64,000 nt of DNA from Ancylobacter novellus DSM 506. Lineage in GTDB: Bacteria; Pseudomonadota; Alphaproteobacteria; Rhizobiales; Xanthobacteraceae. Position numbers and translations under genes: made by a program. Below, one piece after another: positions 55,655 through 63,440 of the stretch. Location: positions 4,701,024-4,765,023 of the forward strand of contig NC_014217.1 of assembly GCF_000092925.1 (NCBI RefSeq). Reading direction: 5' to 3'. Below the pieces are notes generated by a model. It had not been told where the DNA came from and ran no database searches. It saw only the letters and a program-made list of their open reading frames with translations. The first letter of the stretch is position 1. Every line of letters begins with the position of its first letter.

Positions 55655-56857
55655 TCAGGGGGTGTTCTTCGCCCGGGCCTCGGCGACCCGGCGGTGAGCT
55701 TCGAGCGTGCCGCGGTCATAGACGCGGGCCGTAGTGCGCGTGTCGGCGTGGCCGGCCGCCTTGGCGGCATCTTCCAGCAAGGCTCCCTTCATGCGGGCAT
55801 CGGTAATGCCGCCGGCACGCAGGTCACGGCACCAGAGGCTATCGGGAAGACCCGCCTTGCGCGCGATCTTGCGGAAGGCGCGCTGGAAGCTGCGGCGAGG
55901 GTAGGGATAGCCGCGCAGCGTCCGGATCAGGGGGCCGGTTCGGTCCTCCGGGTCGATGCGTTCCAGCTCTTCCATCACCATTGGACAAAGGCTGAGGTCG
56001 CATTCGACCACTACGCCCGTGGTGCGGGCCGTCTTGGCCGGCTTCCACCGAAGGATCATGCTTTCGCTGACATCCGACCACTGCGGCCCGACCCACTTCT
56101 CCCGGCCGCGGATGATGGCCGAAGGCGTCGGATCGGACAGCGGCAGCCATTCGCCGACGACGTCCCATAGCCGCTGCATGGTTTCGAACTGCACCGCCAG
56201 AGCGAGCGCGACGGCGGGATGGCCTTCCTTATGAGCGAAGGTGCGCAGCATCTTCACCTGGTCCGCCGTCGGCGCGCTCCGGCGCGGGGACGGCTTTTCG
56301 AACTGCATGGCGCGCAGGATCGCGCGGAGATCAGCACAGCCGGGATGCCGGCACATGATCCCGAAGTTGAGCGCGGACTTGAGAATCGCGATGCAGGTGT
56401 TTGCCTTGGGGAGCTTGCCGCCTTCGGCCCATCCGTCGAACCACCGTTGAGCATCGCGGCCGTCACAGTCGACCACGCGCCGCTTTCCGATGGTCCGAAT
56501 GATCAGGCCAGCATAATGCAGGTAAGGCAGACGGCTGGAGGACTTGAGGCGAAGGAACGGGCTCTCGGGATCGCTGATGTACAGATCAACCAGCGTGCCG
56601 ATGGTGCCGTCGAAACGGACCATGGCGCTCTGCGCCGGCCGAGAGCACCATTCGCGCGCCTGCTGGGTGAGGGCGATGCATCTGGCGCTGATATCGATCA
56701 GGTGATGCGGGTCGGTGGCGTCATAGTGGATCGGCACCAGCTTAGGGGTGAAGCCCTTCTTCACCGCCTCGGCGGGCGCGGACCAATAGGCGGCGGGCGG
56801 GCCTACCTTGCGGGGACGCCATTTGAGGCCCGGCGTCGGGAGCCTTCGTTGTTGCAT
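55655..56857 (-). CDS. Tyrosine-type site-specific integrase
   Basis: 400 residues. The C-terminal catalytic domain holds Arg229 (QRLWDVVG), R344-D-L-R347 in place of the usual H-x-L-R, His370 in AAGHADTRTTARVY and the nucleophile Tyr380. An N-terminal core-binding helical domain precedes it. It inserts and, with an excisionase, removes the element. It is the last gene of the minus-strand operon and overlaps the gene before it by 55 bases. The His-to-Arg change at 344 occurs in some integrases but deserves a check. Confidence 0.9.
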   Translation of the reverse strand: MQQRRLPTPGLKWRPRKVGPPAAYWSAPAEAVKKGFTPKLVPIHYDATDPHHLIDISARCIALTQQAREWCSRPAQSAMVRFDGTIGTLVDLYISDPESPFLRLKSSSRLPYLHYAGLIIRTIGKRRVVDCDGRDAQRWFDGWAEGGKLPKANTCIAILKSALNFGIMCRHPGCADLRAILRAMQFEKPSPRRSAPTADQVKMLRTFAHKEGHPAVALALAVQFETMQRLWDVVGEWLPLSDPTPSAIIRGREKWVGPQWSDVSESMILRWKPAKTARTTGVVVECDLSLCPMVMEELERIDPEDRTGPLIRTLRGYPYPRRSFQRAFRKIARKAGLPDSLWCRDLRAGGITDARMKGALLEDAAKAAGHADTRTTARVYDRGTLEAHRRVAEARAKNTP

Positions 56858-57108
56858 GGCCAGTTCTCCTCTCCGTCCGCAACGGACGGGACTGCCACGT
56901 TAGCAAGACCGGCGCGGCGGTCGAGATAGGCCTTCACCGCCGGCCAGTAGCGGCGGCCGAAGACGGGATCGACGACGGGAAGGCCCTTGCGCTCGAGGAT
57001 GGGCGCCAGGCCGCGCCACTCCGACAGGCGATTGGGGCCAAGCAGCTCGCTGGCGATCTCGGCCTCGGTCGGATAGAGCGGCATGTCGCGGATGGCGCGC
57101 CTCATCAC
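56803..57108 (-). CDS. Small probable DNA-binding protein beside the integrase, excisionase candidate
   Basis: 101 residues. MPLYPTEAEIASELLGP followed by GLPVVDPVFGRRYWPAVKAYLDRR has the layout of winged-helix AlpA/Xis-like proteins: a short HTH, then a wing with a basic patch and a terminal helix. Position next to and overlapping the integrase suits an excisionase or directionality factor. Its 3' end overlaps the integrase start by 55 bases. The C-terminal 35 residues look unstructured. No family was firmly recognised. Confidence 0.65.
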   Translation of the reverse strand: MMRRAIRDMPLYPTEAEIASELLGPNRLSEWRGLAPILERKGLPVVDPVFGRRYWPAVKAYLDRRAGLANVAVPSVADGEENWPCNNEGSRRRASNGVPAR

Positions 57109-57377
57109 GCCGAACCTCCGGGCTCGACGTTGCCAAGGCGCATCTTGGCCAGCATCTCGCGGGAACGATCGCGCACCTCGTCGATCACGGCGTCGAGCAC
57201 GATCTCATCGCCACCCATTCTGGCGACGGTGACAATGGTGCCGGCGATGACACTCTCCAGCAGCACGAGAACCTCGGTCATGCTGCCGCCGGCCTTGAGG
57301 GTCGGCTTGACGATCGCCGCCACGATCGGGCCGGCAGTCGCGTTGTGGATGTCGTGAGGGGAGAGCTTCTTGCTCAT
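57105..57377 (-). CDS. Hypothetical element protein
   Basis: 90 residues, starting MSKKLSPHDIHNATAGPIV. A mostly helical middle (GGSMTEVLVLLESVIAGTIVTVARMGGDEIVLDAV) could be amphipathic rather than membrane-spanning. No family recognised. It overlaps both neighbours by 4 bases (ATGA type). Confidence 0.65.
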   Translation of the reverse strand: MSKKLSPHDIHNATAGPIVAAIVKPTLKAGGSMTEVLVLLESVIAGTIVTVARMGGDEIVLDAVIDEVRDRSREMLAKMRLGNVEPGGSA

Positions 57378-58396
57378 GGCGCCTTGCCCTTCCCCAGCAC
57401 ATAGAGCGGCTTGTCGTCCGGCGAGCCACCGGCGGCGAGGTGTGCGGCGTACTCCTCGGCGAAGGCCTGCATGCTCTCCGGATCGAGCTCACCGAATATG
57501 CCTGTGGCCGAGCATTCGTCGTGATCGGCCTTGATCGCCGCGTAGCTGTAGGCGCAGGCCTCGCAGAAGATCTCGCCGCTGGCTTCGTCCTGCACCTTGT
57601 CGCCGAGCTTCACGAGATGCGCGCAGCCGAGACACTCGCGGGTTTCGTCGTCACCAACGGGGATGGCGTTGATCACCTGCGTAGCGCGGCGGAAATGGCC
57701 GAGCATCAGCGCGTAGTAGGTGCTGCGGCCCATCTGCACCGTGCACTTGGTGTCGTTTGGAAAGTCCTCGTCACCCTCGCCGGCGACGTCGGCGAAGGGC
57801 TCCAGCGCGATCTCGGCGGCGTCGCGACGCTCTTCGGCTTCGCGAGCGCGGCCGAGAAAATAGGCCGCTTCCTCCAGCGCCTCCTCCCTCGCCCGCCGCG
57901 CGATCTCCTCTGCGGTGGGTGGGGTGGATTCCGCCCTTCGAACGCACTCGTTGTGCTTTCGCGCCGATGACATTGACCGGCCATCAAGCATCTGCAAAAG
58001 CTCCGGCGCATGCTGCACCCAAGGCGTTCCTTCCTCATCTACTGTCAGGTAGGTTAGCCGGGCCTGCGGGCGCTCTTTCATGAATTCCCTGATTACGTCG
58101 CAGACCCTTTCCCCGCGAAACGGGCCCTTTCGGTCAGGCGTGCAACCGATTTCGGTTGCAATAATCCAGAAGCGCCCAAACACCACCTCAGCGCCAGGAG
58201 CGGGAGGCTGCGGGGAAGCGGCGCGGCGGTTCCAGGATTCGACCGCGTAATCGTCAACGAGCGCCCGGTGGCCTTCGGCGCCACAATCCTCATCGTCGCC
58301 ACACGCGACGAAGTGCTCACGGCCTTCCTGCCGCAGTTCCGCCCAACCGCCGCAGAACGGGCACGGCACGAACTTCCACTTGCTGTCAGAGATCAT
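57374..58396 (-). CDS. Element protein with an N-terminal Lar-like zinc domain
   Basis: 340 residues. The first 50 residues, PCPFCGGWAELRQEGREHFVACGD...CGAEGHRALVDDYAVESWNRR, match the Lar restriction-alleviation zinc ribbon (CPFCGG, later Cys pair, WNRR). The middle is helical and charged (about 165-215) and a second cysteine set occurs in ECLGCAHL and IFCEACAYSY. Phage Lar proteins weaken type I restriction, but here only the short domain matches and the rest is unknown. Start at ATG 58396 overlaps the clamp gene stop by 4 bases. Confidence 0.7.
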   Translation of the reverse strand: MISDSKWKFVPCPFCGGWAELRQEGREHFVACGDDEDCGAEGHRALVDDYAVESWNRRAASPQPPAPGAEVVFGRFWIIATEIGCTPDRKGPFRGERVCDVIREFMKERPQARLTYLTVDEEGTPWVQHAPELLQMLDGRSMSSARKHNECVRRAESTPPTAEEIARRAREEALEEAAYFLGRAREAEERRDAAEIALEPFADVAGEGDEDFPNDTKCTVQMGRSTYYALMLGHFRRATQVINAIPVGDDETRECLGCAHLVKLGDKVQDEASGEIFCEACAYSYAAIKADHDECSATGIFGELDPESMQAFAEEYAAHLAAGGSPDDKPLYVLGKGKAP

Positions 58397-59613
58397 GCCG
58401 CTTCCTCCTCGTTGAACACCGCGCCGTGGTGCGGGCGGCGGCGGAGTTCGCAGAGCCAGGCGACGGCGATCATCTCCTGATCGTCGAGGTTGCGCAGGCG
58501 TGCGGCCTTGCGCTCCGCGCTGAACCAGATCTCCAGCTGGCCGCGCCCGCCGGCCTCGACGACTTTCAGAATGAGGCCGGCGCGCGCGCCGAAGCGGCCG
58601 ACGCCGTGCCGGCAGATGATGTCGATGGTCTCGGTGCCATAGATGCCGTCGGCGTGGTCGTCGAGCCAGAGCGACAGGTCGCCCTCCTCCTCCCATTCGA
58701 TGGCGATGGGGCGCTCTTCATTGCCGGCCATGTCCGCCAGCCGCTTGATCGCATCGGCGAAGGCGCCGGCCTCGACGAGGATCGACACGCCCTCCAGCGG
58801 CGGCAGGAAGCGCTCATAGGGCGGGAAGCGATTGTCGATCAGCCGCGTGGCGTAGCTGACCTTCACGGCGCTGGACGGCAGGCCGGCGCGGGCGGCGAGC
58901 ACATTGGTGTCCGCTTCGATCTCCAGCCCGTTCTCGCCGAGCTTGATGAGGTGGCCGACGGCATCCATCGGCACCATCAGGCCGCGCGGACGGCCGGCGC
59001 CGTGCTCGCCCGGCTCGACCAGCTTCGGGAGCTTGGCCGCGCCTTCGGGGGCCGGGATGTCGGCGGCGATGAAGGTGAGGCCGTCCGTCGCCGCGGCCCA
59101 CAGGGTGCGATCGTCGTCCGAGGTGTGCAGATAGACGCCTTCCAGCTGCTGCTTGTCGGCCTGGCCCTTGGGCGCCGCCGGCCGGGGCACGACGAGAAGG
59201 CGCTTCACCTCCTCCGGCATCAGGGTGAAGCGGGCGGCATCCTTCTCCTTCGGCGCGAACATCGCCGGGAAGTCATCCGCCGGCAGCACGGGCGGCTGGT
59301 AGCGGCTGCGGCCCGCCTTGATGGTGGCAAGCGCCTCGCCGGCGTCGATGTAGACCTGAGAGCCATCGGCGAAGTTGTTCACCATGCGCTGCAGCACGTC
59401 GGCGTCGATGGTGGTGGAACCCTGGCGCTCGACATCGGCCGGGATCTCCGCCTCGGCATAGGCGTCCTGATCCGTCGCGGCGACGAACAGAAGCCTGCCC
59501 ACGGTGCGCAGGCGCACATGGCGCAGCAGGGGAATCGGGTTCTTCTTCTGCGCGAGATGACCGACGGTCTTCAAGGCGGCGAGCAGATGGGTGCGCTCGG
59601 CGATGAGCTTCAC
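58393..59613 (-). CDS. dnaN: Second DNA polymerase III beta subunit (sliding clamp), element-encoded
   Basis: About 406 residues. VKLIAERTHLLAALKTVGHLAQKK starts domain 1. TDQDAYAEAEIPADVERQGSTTIDADVLQRMV and GRSRYQPPVLPADDFPAM are clear DnaN signatures, with LIDNRFPPYERFLPP in domain 2/3. The GTG at 59613 has GGAG 7 bases upstream and overlaps the previous stop (GTGA). The C-terminal 60 residues (REL... WFSAERKAARLRNLDDQEMI) are less like housekeeping DnaN. The chromosomal dnaN is normally near dnaA, so this is an extra copy carried by the element. It may recruit host polymerase III, by inference. Confidence 0.85.
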   Translation of the reverse strand: MKLIAERTHLLAALKTVGHLAQKKNPIPLLRHVRLRTVGRLLFVAATDQDAYAEAEIPADVERQGSTTIDADVLQRMVNNFADGSQVYIDAGEALATIKAGRSRYQPPVLPADDFPAMFAPKEKDAARFTLMPEEVKRLLVVPRPAAPKGQADKQQLEGVYLHTSDDDRTLWAAATDGLTFIAADIPAPEGAAKLPKLVEPGEHGAGRPRGLMVPMDAVGHLIKLGENGLEIEADTNVLAARAGLPSSAVKVSYATRLIDNRFPPYERFLPPLEGVSILVEAGAFADAIKRLADMAGNEERPIAIEWEEEGDLSLWLDDHADGIYGTETIDIICRHGVGRFGARAGLILKVVEAGGRGQLEIWFSAERKAARLRNLDDQEMIAVAWLCELRRRPHHGAVFNEEEAA

Positions 59614-60020
59614 GGGGCGTCTCCGGATTTGAATGGTGCGAAGCGAAGGGAAACGACCTGCGGCGGATGCAGGCGCTGAGCTTTCATCTGCCGGATGTAG
59701 GCCGCGCGGCTGGCGTCCTCGCTGTCCCATTTCGGGCGCGCCACCTTCTCCAGACGATTCAGCGCCTCGTCGCGGAGGCCGTGCCGGAGCAAGTCACGGG
59801 CTTCTTCGACGATCTGCGGGAAGAGCCGGGGAACCTTGGGCAGATCCTCTGCGCCATCCTCGGCCAAGCGATCAACCCATCCCGCAGTGTGTCGCTCAAT
59901 GGACCGAAGGAGGCGATCCAAGGAGGCATCGTCCAGATCGACACCATCCTTCACGTCGGCGATCAGGTCGCCGACGAGTTCGGCGGCTTCGTCTTCGAAG
60001 AGCAGCTGCGCGATCTGCAT
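59610..60020 (-). CDS. Hypothetical helical element protein
   Basis: 136 residues, acidic in the first half (LLFEDEAAELVGDLIADVKDGVDLDD) and basic in the second (KWDSEDASRAAYIRQMKAQRL). Predicted mostly helical. No family recognised. It overlaps the clamp gene by 4 bases and ends its operon neighbour GapR-like gene 2 bases upstream. Confidence 0.65.
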   Translation of the reverse strand: MQIAQLLFEDEAAELVGDLIADVKDGVDLDDASLDRLLRSIERHTAGWVDRLAEDGAEDLPKVPRLFPQIVEEARDLLRHGLRDEALNRLEKVARPKWDSEDASRAAYIRQMKAQRLHPPQVVSLRFAPFKSGDAP

Positions 60021-60021
60021 G

Positions 60022-60327
60022 TCAGCCCCCGACCATGCCGAGGGCTTGCAGATAGAGATCGACGTTCGCCTGGTGCTCGGCGAGCTGATCGGGATCGGCC
60101 TTGCGGATCTTCAGGACTTCGCGCAGCGCCTTGACGTCGAAGCCGGTGCCCTTCGCCTCGGCAAAGACATCCTTGATGTCGTCGGCAATGGTCTTCTTCT
60201 CCTCCTCGAGGCGCTCTATGCGCTCGATGAAGGATTTCAGCTGCTCCTTGGCGAAGCCGGCGGCGGCATCCGAGAGCGGCTGATCGGCGGCGTCGGCGTC
60301 GAAGGCGGAAGAGGATCGGTCCAGCAT
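60022..60327 (-). CDS. gapR: GapR/DUF2312 family DNA-binding protein
   Basis: 101 residues. [52 protein letters not shown] is the GapR coiled-coil core, and the C-terminus ends [11 protein letters not shown] as in the family. GapR binds over-twisted DNA near replication forks in Caulobacter. This copy lies in the element's replication-like module next to the DnaN copy. A host copy is expected elsewhere. Gene symbol by family, not by orthology. Confidence 0.88.
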   Translation of the reverse strand: MLDRSSSAFDADAADQPLSDAAAGFAKEQLKSFIERIERLEEEKKTIADDIKDVFAEAKGTGFDVKALREVLKIRKADPDQLAEHQANVDLYLQALGMVGG

Positions 60328-60337
60328 GATCGGCCCC

Positions 60338-60619
60338 TCAGATGCCGCCGCGCGGGCGGGCGGAGGCGCGGGCGATGAGGATCGCCGCGACCGAGCAGAT
60401 GAGCGCGATGCCCGCGAGAATGACCGCGGCGACCATCCAAGAGCCTGTGGGATGCAGGGTGATCACCACCTCGGTGGCCCGCTCCAACGTGGCGGCGCGC
60501 GCCTTCGACGCGGCGGCGATCATGATCGCTGCGGATGCGCCGAAGGCGATGAGCCACAGGATGATGGCGAGACGGGCATTGCCGGACAGACGGACCGGCT
60601 GACGCTTGATCGAACGCAT
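60338..60619 (-). CDS. Small two-helix membrane protein of the element
   Basis: 93 residues with helices at about 17-40 ([20 protein letters not shown]) and 60-83 ([24 protein letters not shown]), basic at both ends. No family recognised. It is 10 bases upstream of the GapR-like gene in the same operon. Confidence 0.6.
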   Translation of the reverse strand: MRSIKRQPVRLSGNARLAIILWLIAFGASAAIMIAAASKARAATLERATEVVITLHPTGSWMVAAVILAGIALICSVAAILIARASARPRGGI

Positions 60620-60631
60620 GGTCTCCTCCCT

Positions 60632-61165
60632 TCACTCGCAGCCGGGACCAACGGCGCCGGGATCGTCCGCCGCCACGAATTTCTTCCACGGGCGCCAGCC
60701 GCCGGCCGGGCTGTCCTTGGAGCACCAGAAGCCCCATTCGCGCAGGCGCGGGCCGACGATGAACAGGGTGATGGCCGGCGTCGGCTCCAGATCCGCGTTG
60801 AGCGGCAGCGCCAGGCGATGGGCGAAGCGGGGACCGCGCCAGATGACCGAGCCGACCGTGTTGACGCGGATGCGCTGATGCTCGGGCTGGGCCGCGAGCT
60901 CGGGCACGGGCGCGAAGGTCTCGATCAGTTCGCCCTGCAGCAGCACCGAGAGCGACGGCCAGGGGTGATCGTGCAGGGCGCGATCATCGTCGTCGCGCAG
61001 GAAGCGGTGCAGATAGATGTTGAACCAGCGGTTGCGCGGCAGCAGCCACCAGCGGAGCATGTAGGGCCGCTCCGGCCCGCCGATGCGCATATCCGGCGGG
61101 CGGCGGTTCATGACGCGGAAGCAGGCGCGCAGCAGGCGGAGGCGGAGGCGGCGGGGGAGGATCAT
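60632..61165 (-). CDS. Phage-type cupin-fold protein, unknown function
   Basis: 177 residues. RWWLLPRNRWFNIYLHRFLRDDDDRALHDHPWPSLSVLL holds a His-x-His cupin-like metal site, followed by VIWRGPRFAHRLAL and TLFIVGPRLREWGFWC. I recall this pattern as a conserved hypothetical in many phages and element islands of proteobacteria. The N-terminus is basic (LPRRLRLRLLRACFR). No activity is known to me. Overlaps the gene upstream by 4 bases. Confidence 0.7.
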   Translation of the reverse strand: MILPRRLRLRLLRACFRVMNRRPPDMRIGGPERPYMLRWWLLPRNRWFNIYLHRFLRDDDDRALHDHPWPSLSVLLQGELIETFAPVPELAAQPEHQRIRVNTVGSVIWRGPRFAHRLALPLNADLEPTPAITLFIVGPRLREWGFWCSKDSPAGGWRPWKKFVAADDPGAVGPGCE

Positions 61166-61431
61166 CGCGCGGCCTCCCGGGACGCGCGGGCGGCCTTCCT
61201 GCGCTCTTCGCGAAGTATCCGATTGGCGCGATCTCGCGTCTTCCGCAGTTCGTAGATTGAAAAATTGGCGTAATCCGAGATGCGTTGAGCGGCCTCCGCT
61301 CTGGTCAATAGATTGCCGCCGTAGCTGTCGGGCGCGCGCTCAACTCGTTGGTCGAGGGCATCGCCGTATGCAATGACGTAGCGACGCTCGTCAGTCGCCC
61401 CGCGCCCTGCCTTACTCTCGATGGTGGACAT
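61162..61431 (-). CDS. Hypothetical basic element protein
   Basis: 89 residues, highly charged, ending in a basic helix (LRKTRDRANRILREERRKAARASREAAR). No family recognised. Overlaps the cupin-like gene by 4 bases. The gap upstream, 61432-61596, shows no clear feature. Confidence 0.6.
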   Translation of the reverse strand: MSTIESKAGRGATDERRYVIAYGDALDQRVERAPDSYGGNLLTRAEAAQRISDYANFSIYELRKTRDRANRILREERRKAARASREAAR

Positions 61432-61596
61432 GTGACCCTCACGGAAGGTTGCCGGGATTGGCGGCCACCGATGGCGTCGGCGATGACGACGGCACGGGTG
61501 GACGTCTTCGCGGGAGAAAGAGCCGGGGCGCGCGGAGGGGGCGGATGCGCGCCCCGGCAGGCAGTCCGGCGCTAGGGACGCCGGACGCTCGGGAAA

Positions 61597-61875
61597 TCAG
61601 CTGAGGTGACGCAGCGCGCGGTTGCGGACCATCTCCAGCGCTTCGGGCGCGATCTCGGCGATCTGGGTCACCGTCCAGCCGAGGGTGGCGAGGTCGTCGC
61701 TGTCGACGCTCTCCTGCCGGGCGATGACGGCCTCGATGTCGCGCGCCATGCGCTCCAGCGTGGCTTCATAGGCCTCGGCGTTGCGGGCCGCCTCGATGGC
61801 GGCATGGATGGCGACGTGCTCGCCAAGCGGCAGGCTCGGGTTCAGGGGGAAGTCGGTATCGGCGTTCGGACGCAT
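61597..61875 (-). CDS. Hypothetical element protein, first gene of the leftward operon
   Basis: 92 residues from MRPNADTDFPLNPSLPLGEH. A long amphipathic helix (IHAAIEAARNAEAYEATLERMARDIEAVIARQ) dominates. Start ATG 61875 has GGGAG 8 bases upstream; 61890 and 61971 are longer options. The two palindromic operator sites lie 42-85 bases upstream of this start. Confidence 0.6.
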   Translation of the reverse strand: MRPNADTDFPLNPSLPLGEHVAIHAAIEAARNAEAYEATLERMARDIEAVIARQESVDSDDLATLGWTVTQIAEIAPEALEMVRNRALRHLS

Positions 61876-61916
61876 CGGCGTGTCTCCCATCGGAAGCGGA
61901 TGGGAGGGGACGCTAT

Positions 61917-61960
61917 GACGGATATTTCCGCCTGTCAATCCAATGGCGGAATTATCCGTC
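61917..61960. promoter_or_regulatory. Paired operator sites before the leftward operon
   Basis: GACGGATATTTCCGCC, a 12-base spacer, then GGCGGAATTATCCGTC. The second arm matches the complement of the first at 15 of 16 positions. Each arm holds the half-palindrome GCGGAAxTATCCG that is also seen next to the repressor gene (63057 and 63114). Likely repressor binding sites controlling the leftward operon and the gene at 62055. Confidence 0.65.
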
Positions 61961-61977
61961 GTCGACGGCATCGGAAT

Positions 61978-61992
61978 GATTCGACTCGACTC
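61978..61992. promoter_or_regulatory. Three back-to-back GANTC sites
   Basis: GATTC, GACTC, GACTC without any base between them, in the divergent promoter region between 61875 and 62055. These are targets of the CcrM cell-cycle methylase. They could link the element's promoter to host cell-cycle state through GcrA or methylation; this is inference. Confidence 0.55.
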
Positions 61993-62054
61993 AACCGGAG
62001 AAGGTTAGCAAAATGTGAACACAACGAGAACAAAGCCGAGCGAGAGACAACGTG

Positions 62055-62279
62055 ATGAGTGCCCTTGCCGCATCCTTCAAGATGGTGATCCGCTGTCATA
62101 ACTGCCGCAAGGACGTGGTCCAGCGGCTCGATGTGCCGGCCGCCGAAGACGCGCCAACCTGCGTCGATGAGCTTGTCGAGAGCGGCGCGCTCTCACAGCT
62201 GCGGTTCCACTGCCCGCGCTGCGAAGGAATGATCGGATCAGTCCGGGCCGTGTCGGAAGTCTCGGCGCAGATGGCCTAG
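62055..62279 (+). CDS. Small zinc-ribbon protein of the element
   Basis: 74 residues. Two cysteine pairs, CHNC (MVIRCHNCRKDV) and CPRC (FHCPRCEGMIG), suggest a zinc ribbon. VPAAEDAPTCVDELVESGAL between them is a pattern I recall from small phage-island proteins of Hyphomicrobiales. Start ATG 62055, or GTG one codon before. It is divergent from the leftward operon and its end overlaps the convergent repressor gene by 4 bases. Confidence 0.7.
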   Translation: MSALAASFKMVIRCHNCRKDVVQRLDVPAAEDAPTCVDELVESGALSQLRFHCPRCEGMIGSVRAVSEVSAQMA

Positions 62280-63055
62280 CGGCGCGGTTTCCAGGCCAGC
62301 GGAATGGCGCTGGTCACCCCTCTGACGATGGCGAGCACGCGCACCGTGCGGCCATCGTCCGCCTCCAGATCCGGCTCGATGATGATCGGCTTGTGGCGCG
62401 GATTGGTGGAGCGGGGATGGAATTCTACCTGCTCGCCATGGATCTCGATCTGCTTGCAGGACCACTCGCGCACCTGACCGTCGGCAAGGGTCTGCTCGAC
62501 GATAACAACCATGCCGTCCTGTAGCGGCACCCGGTTATCAAGGTCTTCAAACGCAACGGTTACGACGCGAGAGCCATCCGGTAGCGGTACCGGCTCCAAC
62601 TTGTTCATCGAGTCACCACGGATGTCGAAGACAAGCTGTCGCGCGAACGGGAATTCCTCGTCGCGCGGGACGTTGACCCATTCGTCGCGGTCCTCCTCAA
62701 GCTCGTCGACCCGATGAAACGTGCCGGCCTGGGCTGCGCCCTGAACACGCGCCTGCGCAATCGGCGAAGGGGTAGGCTTACCGGGCGACAGAGTGACCCG
62801 TATCTCCTCCTTCACCGGTGTGACGACGCCCCCCTTGAAGCTGTGAAGGGTCGTCGCTTCGAGCAGCTCGGCGGGCGTCATCTGCAAGGCGCGCGCGAGC
62901 TTGACGAAGTTGTCGCCGCGGACGCTGCGCTTCCTGCCCTGCAGGATGTCATTGATAAAATTCCGCTCCAGCCCCGCCCCGACAGCGGCAGGCGTGGGGG
63001 CGATGCCGAGCTCTTCAACGCGCTTGGCGACCGCTTCTTTCAGTTCATCAGCCAT
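62276..63055 (-). CDS. CI/LexA-like repressor: XRE HTH plus S24 peptidase domain
   Basis: 259 residues. The HTH (about 10-65) reads AVGAGLERNFINDILQGRKRSVRGDNFVKLARALQMTPAELL. The S24 domain has FDIRGDSMNKL with Ser149 and a Lys201 candidate in CKQIEI. A possible self-cleavage site is Ala110-Gly111 in AAQAGTFH. The SOS-induced autocleavage known for this family would make it the lysogeny switch. The start is ATG 63055; a long upstream extension to 63325 crosses the operators and was rejected. Operators overlap its own start. Confidence 0.88.
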   Translation of the reverse strand: MADELKEAVAKRVEELGIAPTPAAVGAGLERNFINDILQGRKRSVRGDNFVKLARALQMTPAELLEATTLHSFKGGVVTPVKEEIRVTLSPGKPTPSPIAQARVQGAAQAGTFHRVDELEEDRDEWVNVPRDEEFPFARQLVFDIRGDSMNKLEPVPLPDGSRVVTVAFEDLDNRVPLQDGMVVIVEQTLADGQVREWSCKQIEIHGEQVEFHPRSTNPRHKPIIIEPDLEADDGRTVRVLAIVRGVTSAIPLAWKPRR

Positions 63056-63056
63056 A

Positions 63057-63127
63057 GCGGAATGATCCGACGACAGCCGGCAAAACGCGAGACGTAAGCT
63101 TACGCTTGCAAAAGCGGAAATTTCCGC
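63057..63127. promoter_or_regulatory. Divergent control region with three palindromes
   Basis: GCGGAATGATCCG at 63057-63069 touches the repressor start. CGTAAGCTTACG at 63093-63104 is a perfect 12-bp palindrome. GCGGAAATTTCCGC at 63114-63127 is a perfect 14-bp palindrome, 17 bases before the rightward gene. The first and third share the core seen at 61917-61960. This is the layout of a temperate-phage switch between repressor and early genes. Confidence 0.7.
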
Positions 63128-63143
63128 CGATAGTCGCGCCGCT

Positions 63144-63440
63144 ATGGAACAGGCTCTCCGCGAACATCTGCTGTCCTGCTTCTCTGTCTTCGTCGAGGCA
63201 CGCGGCATCACCTCCGCAACAGTCGGCCGACTTGCGGCTGGCGACTGGCGGTTTTTCCGGCGCCTCGCTGACGGGACCAACTTCACCGTCCGCAAGTACG
63301 ACGAGGTGATGGCCTGGTTCTCCACGAACTGGCCCGCCGGCGCGGAATGGCCGGCGAAGGTGCCTAGGCCTTATGTGCCGCCGATCCTGCCCGCCGCTGC
63401 ACCTGCTGAAAATGGTAATCGCGCGGAGGTATTACCGTGA
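63144..63440 (+). CDS. Small HTH-type protein opposite the repressor, Cro-like position
   Basis: 98 residues. GITSATVGRLAAGDWRFFRRLADGTNFTVRKYDEVMAWF has the layout of a small HTH of a kind I recall from alphaproteobacterial islands. A Pro-rich tail follows (PRPYVPPILPAAAP). Start ATG 63144, 17 bases after the last operator. Position divergent from the repressor suggests an early regulator. The next gene starts by overlapping its stop. Confidence 0.65.
   Translation: MEQALREHLLSCFSVFVEARGITSATVGRLAAGDWRFFRRLADGTNFTVRKYDEVMAWFSTNWPAGAEWPAKVPRPYVPPILPAAAPAENGNRAEVLP

Noticed and set aside
63056..63325. 90-codon extension of the repressor upstream of ATG 63055
   Set aside because: It runs across the operator palindromes and into the divergent gene and has no HTH-family similarity.
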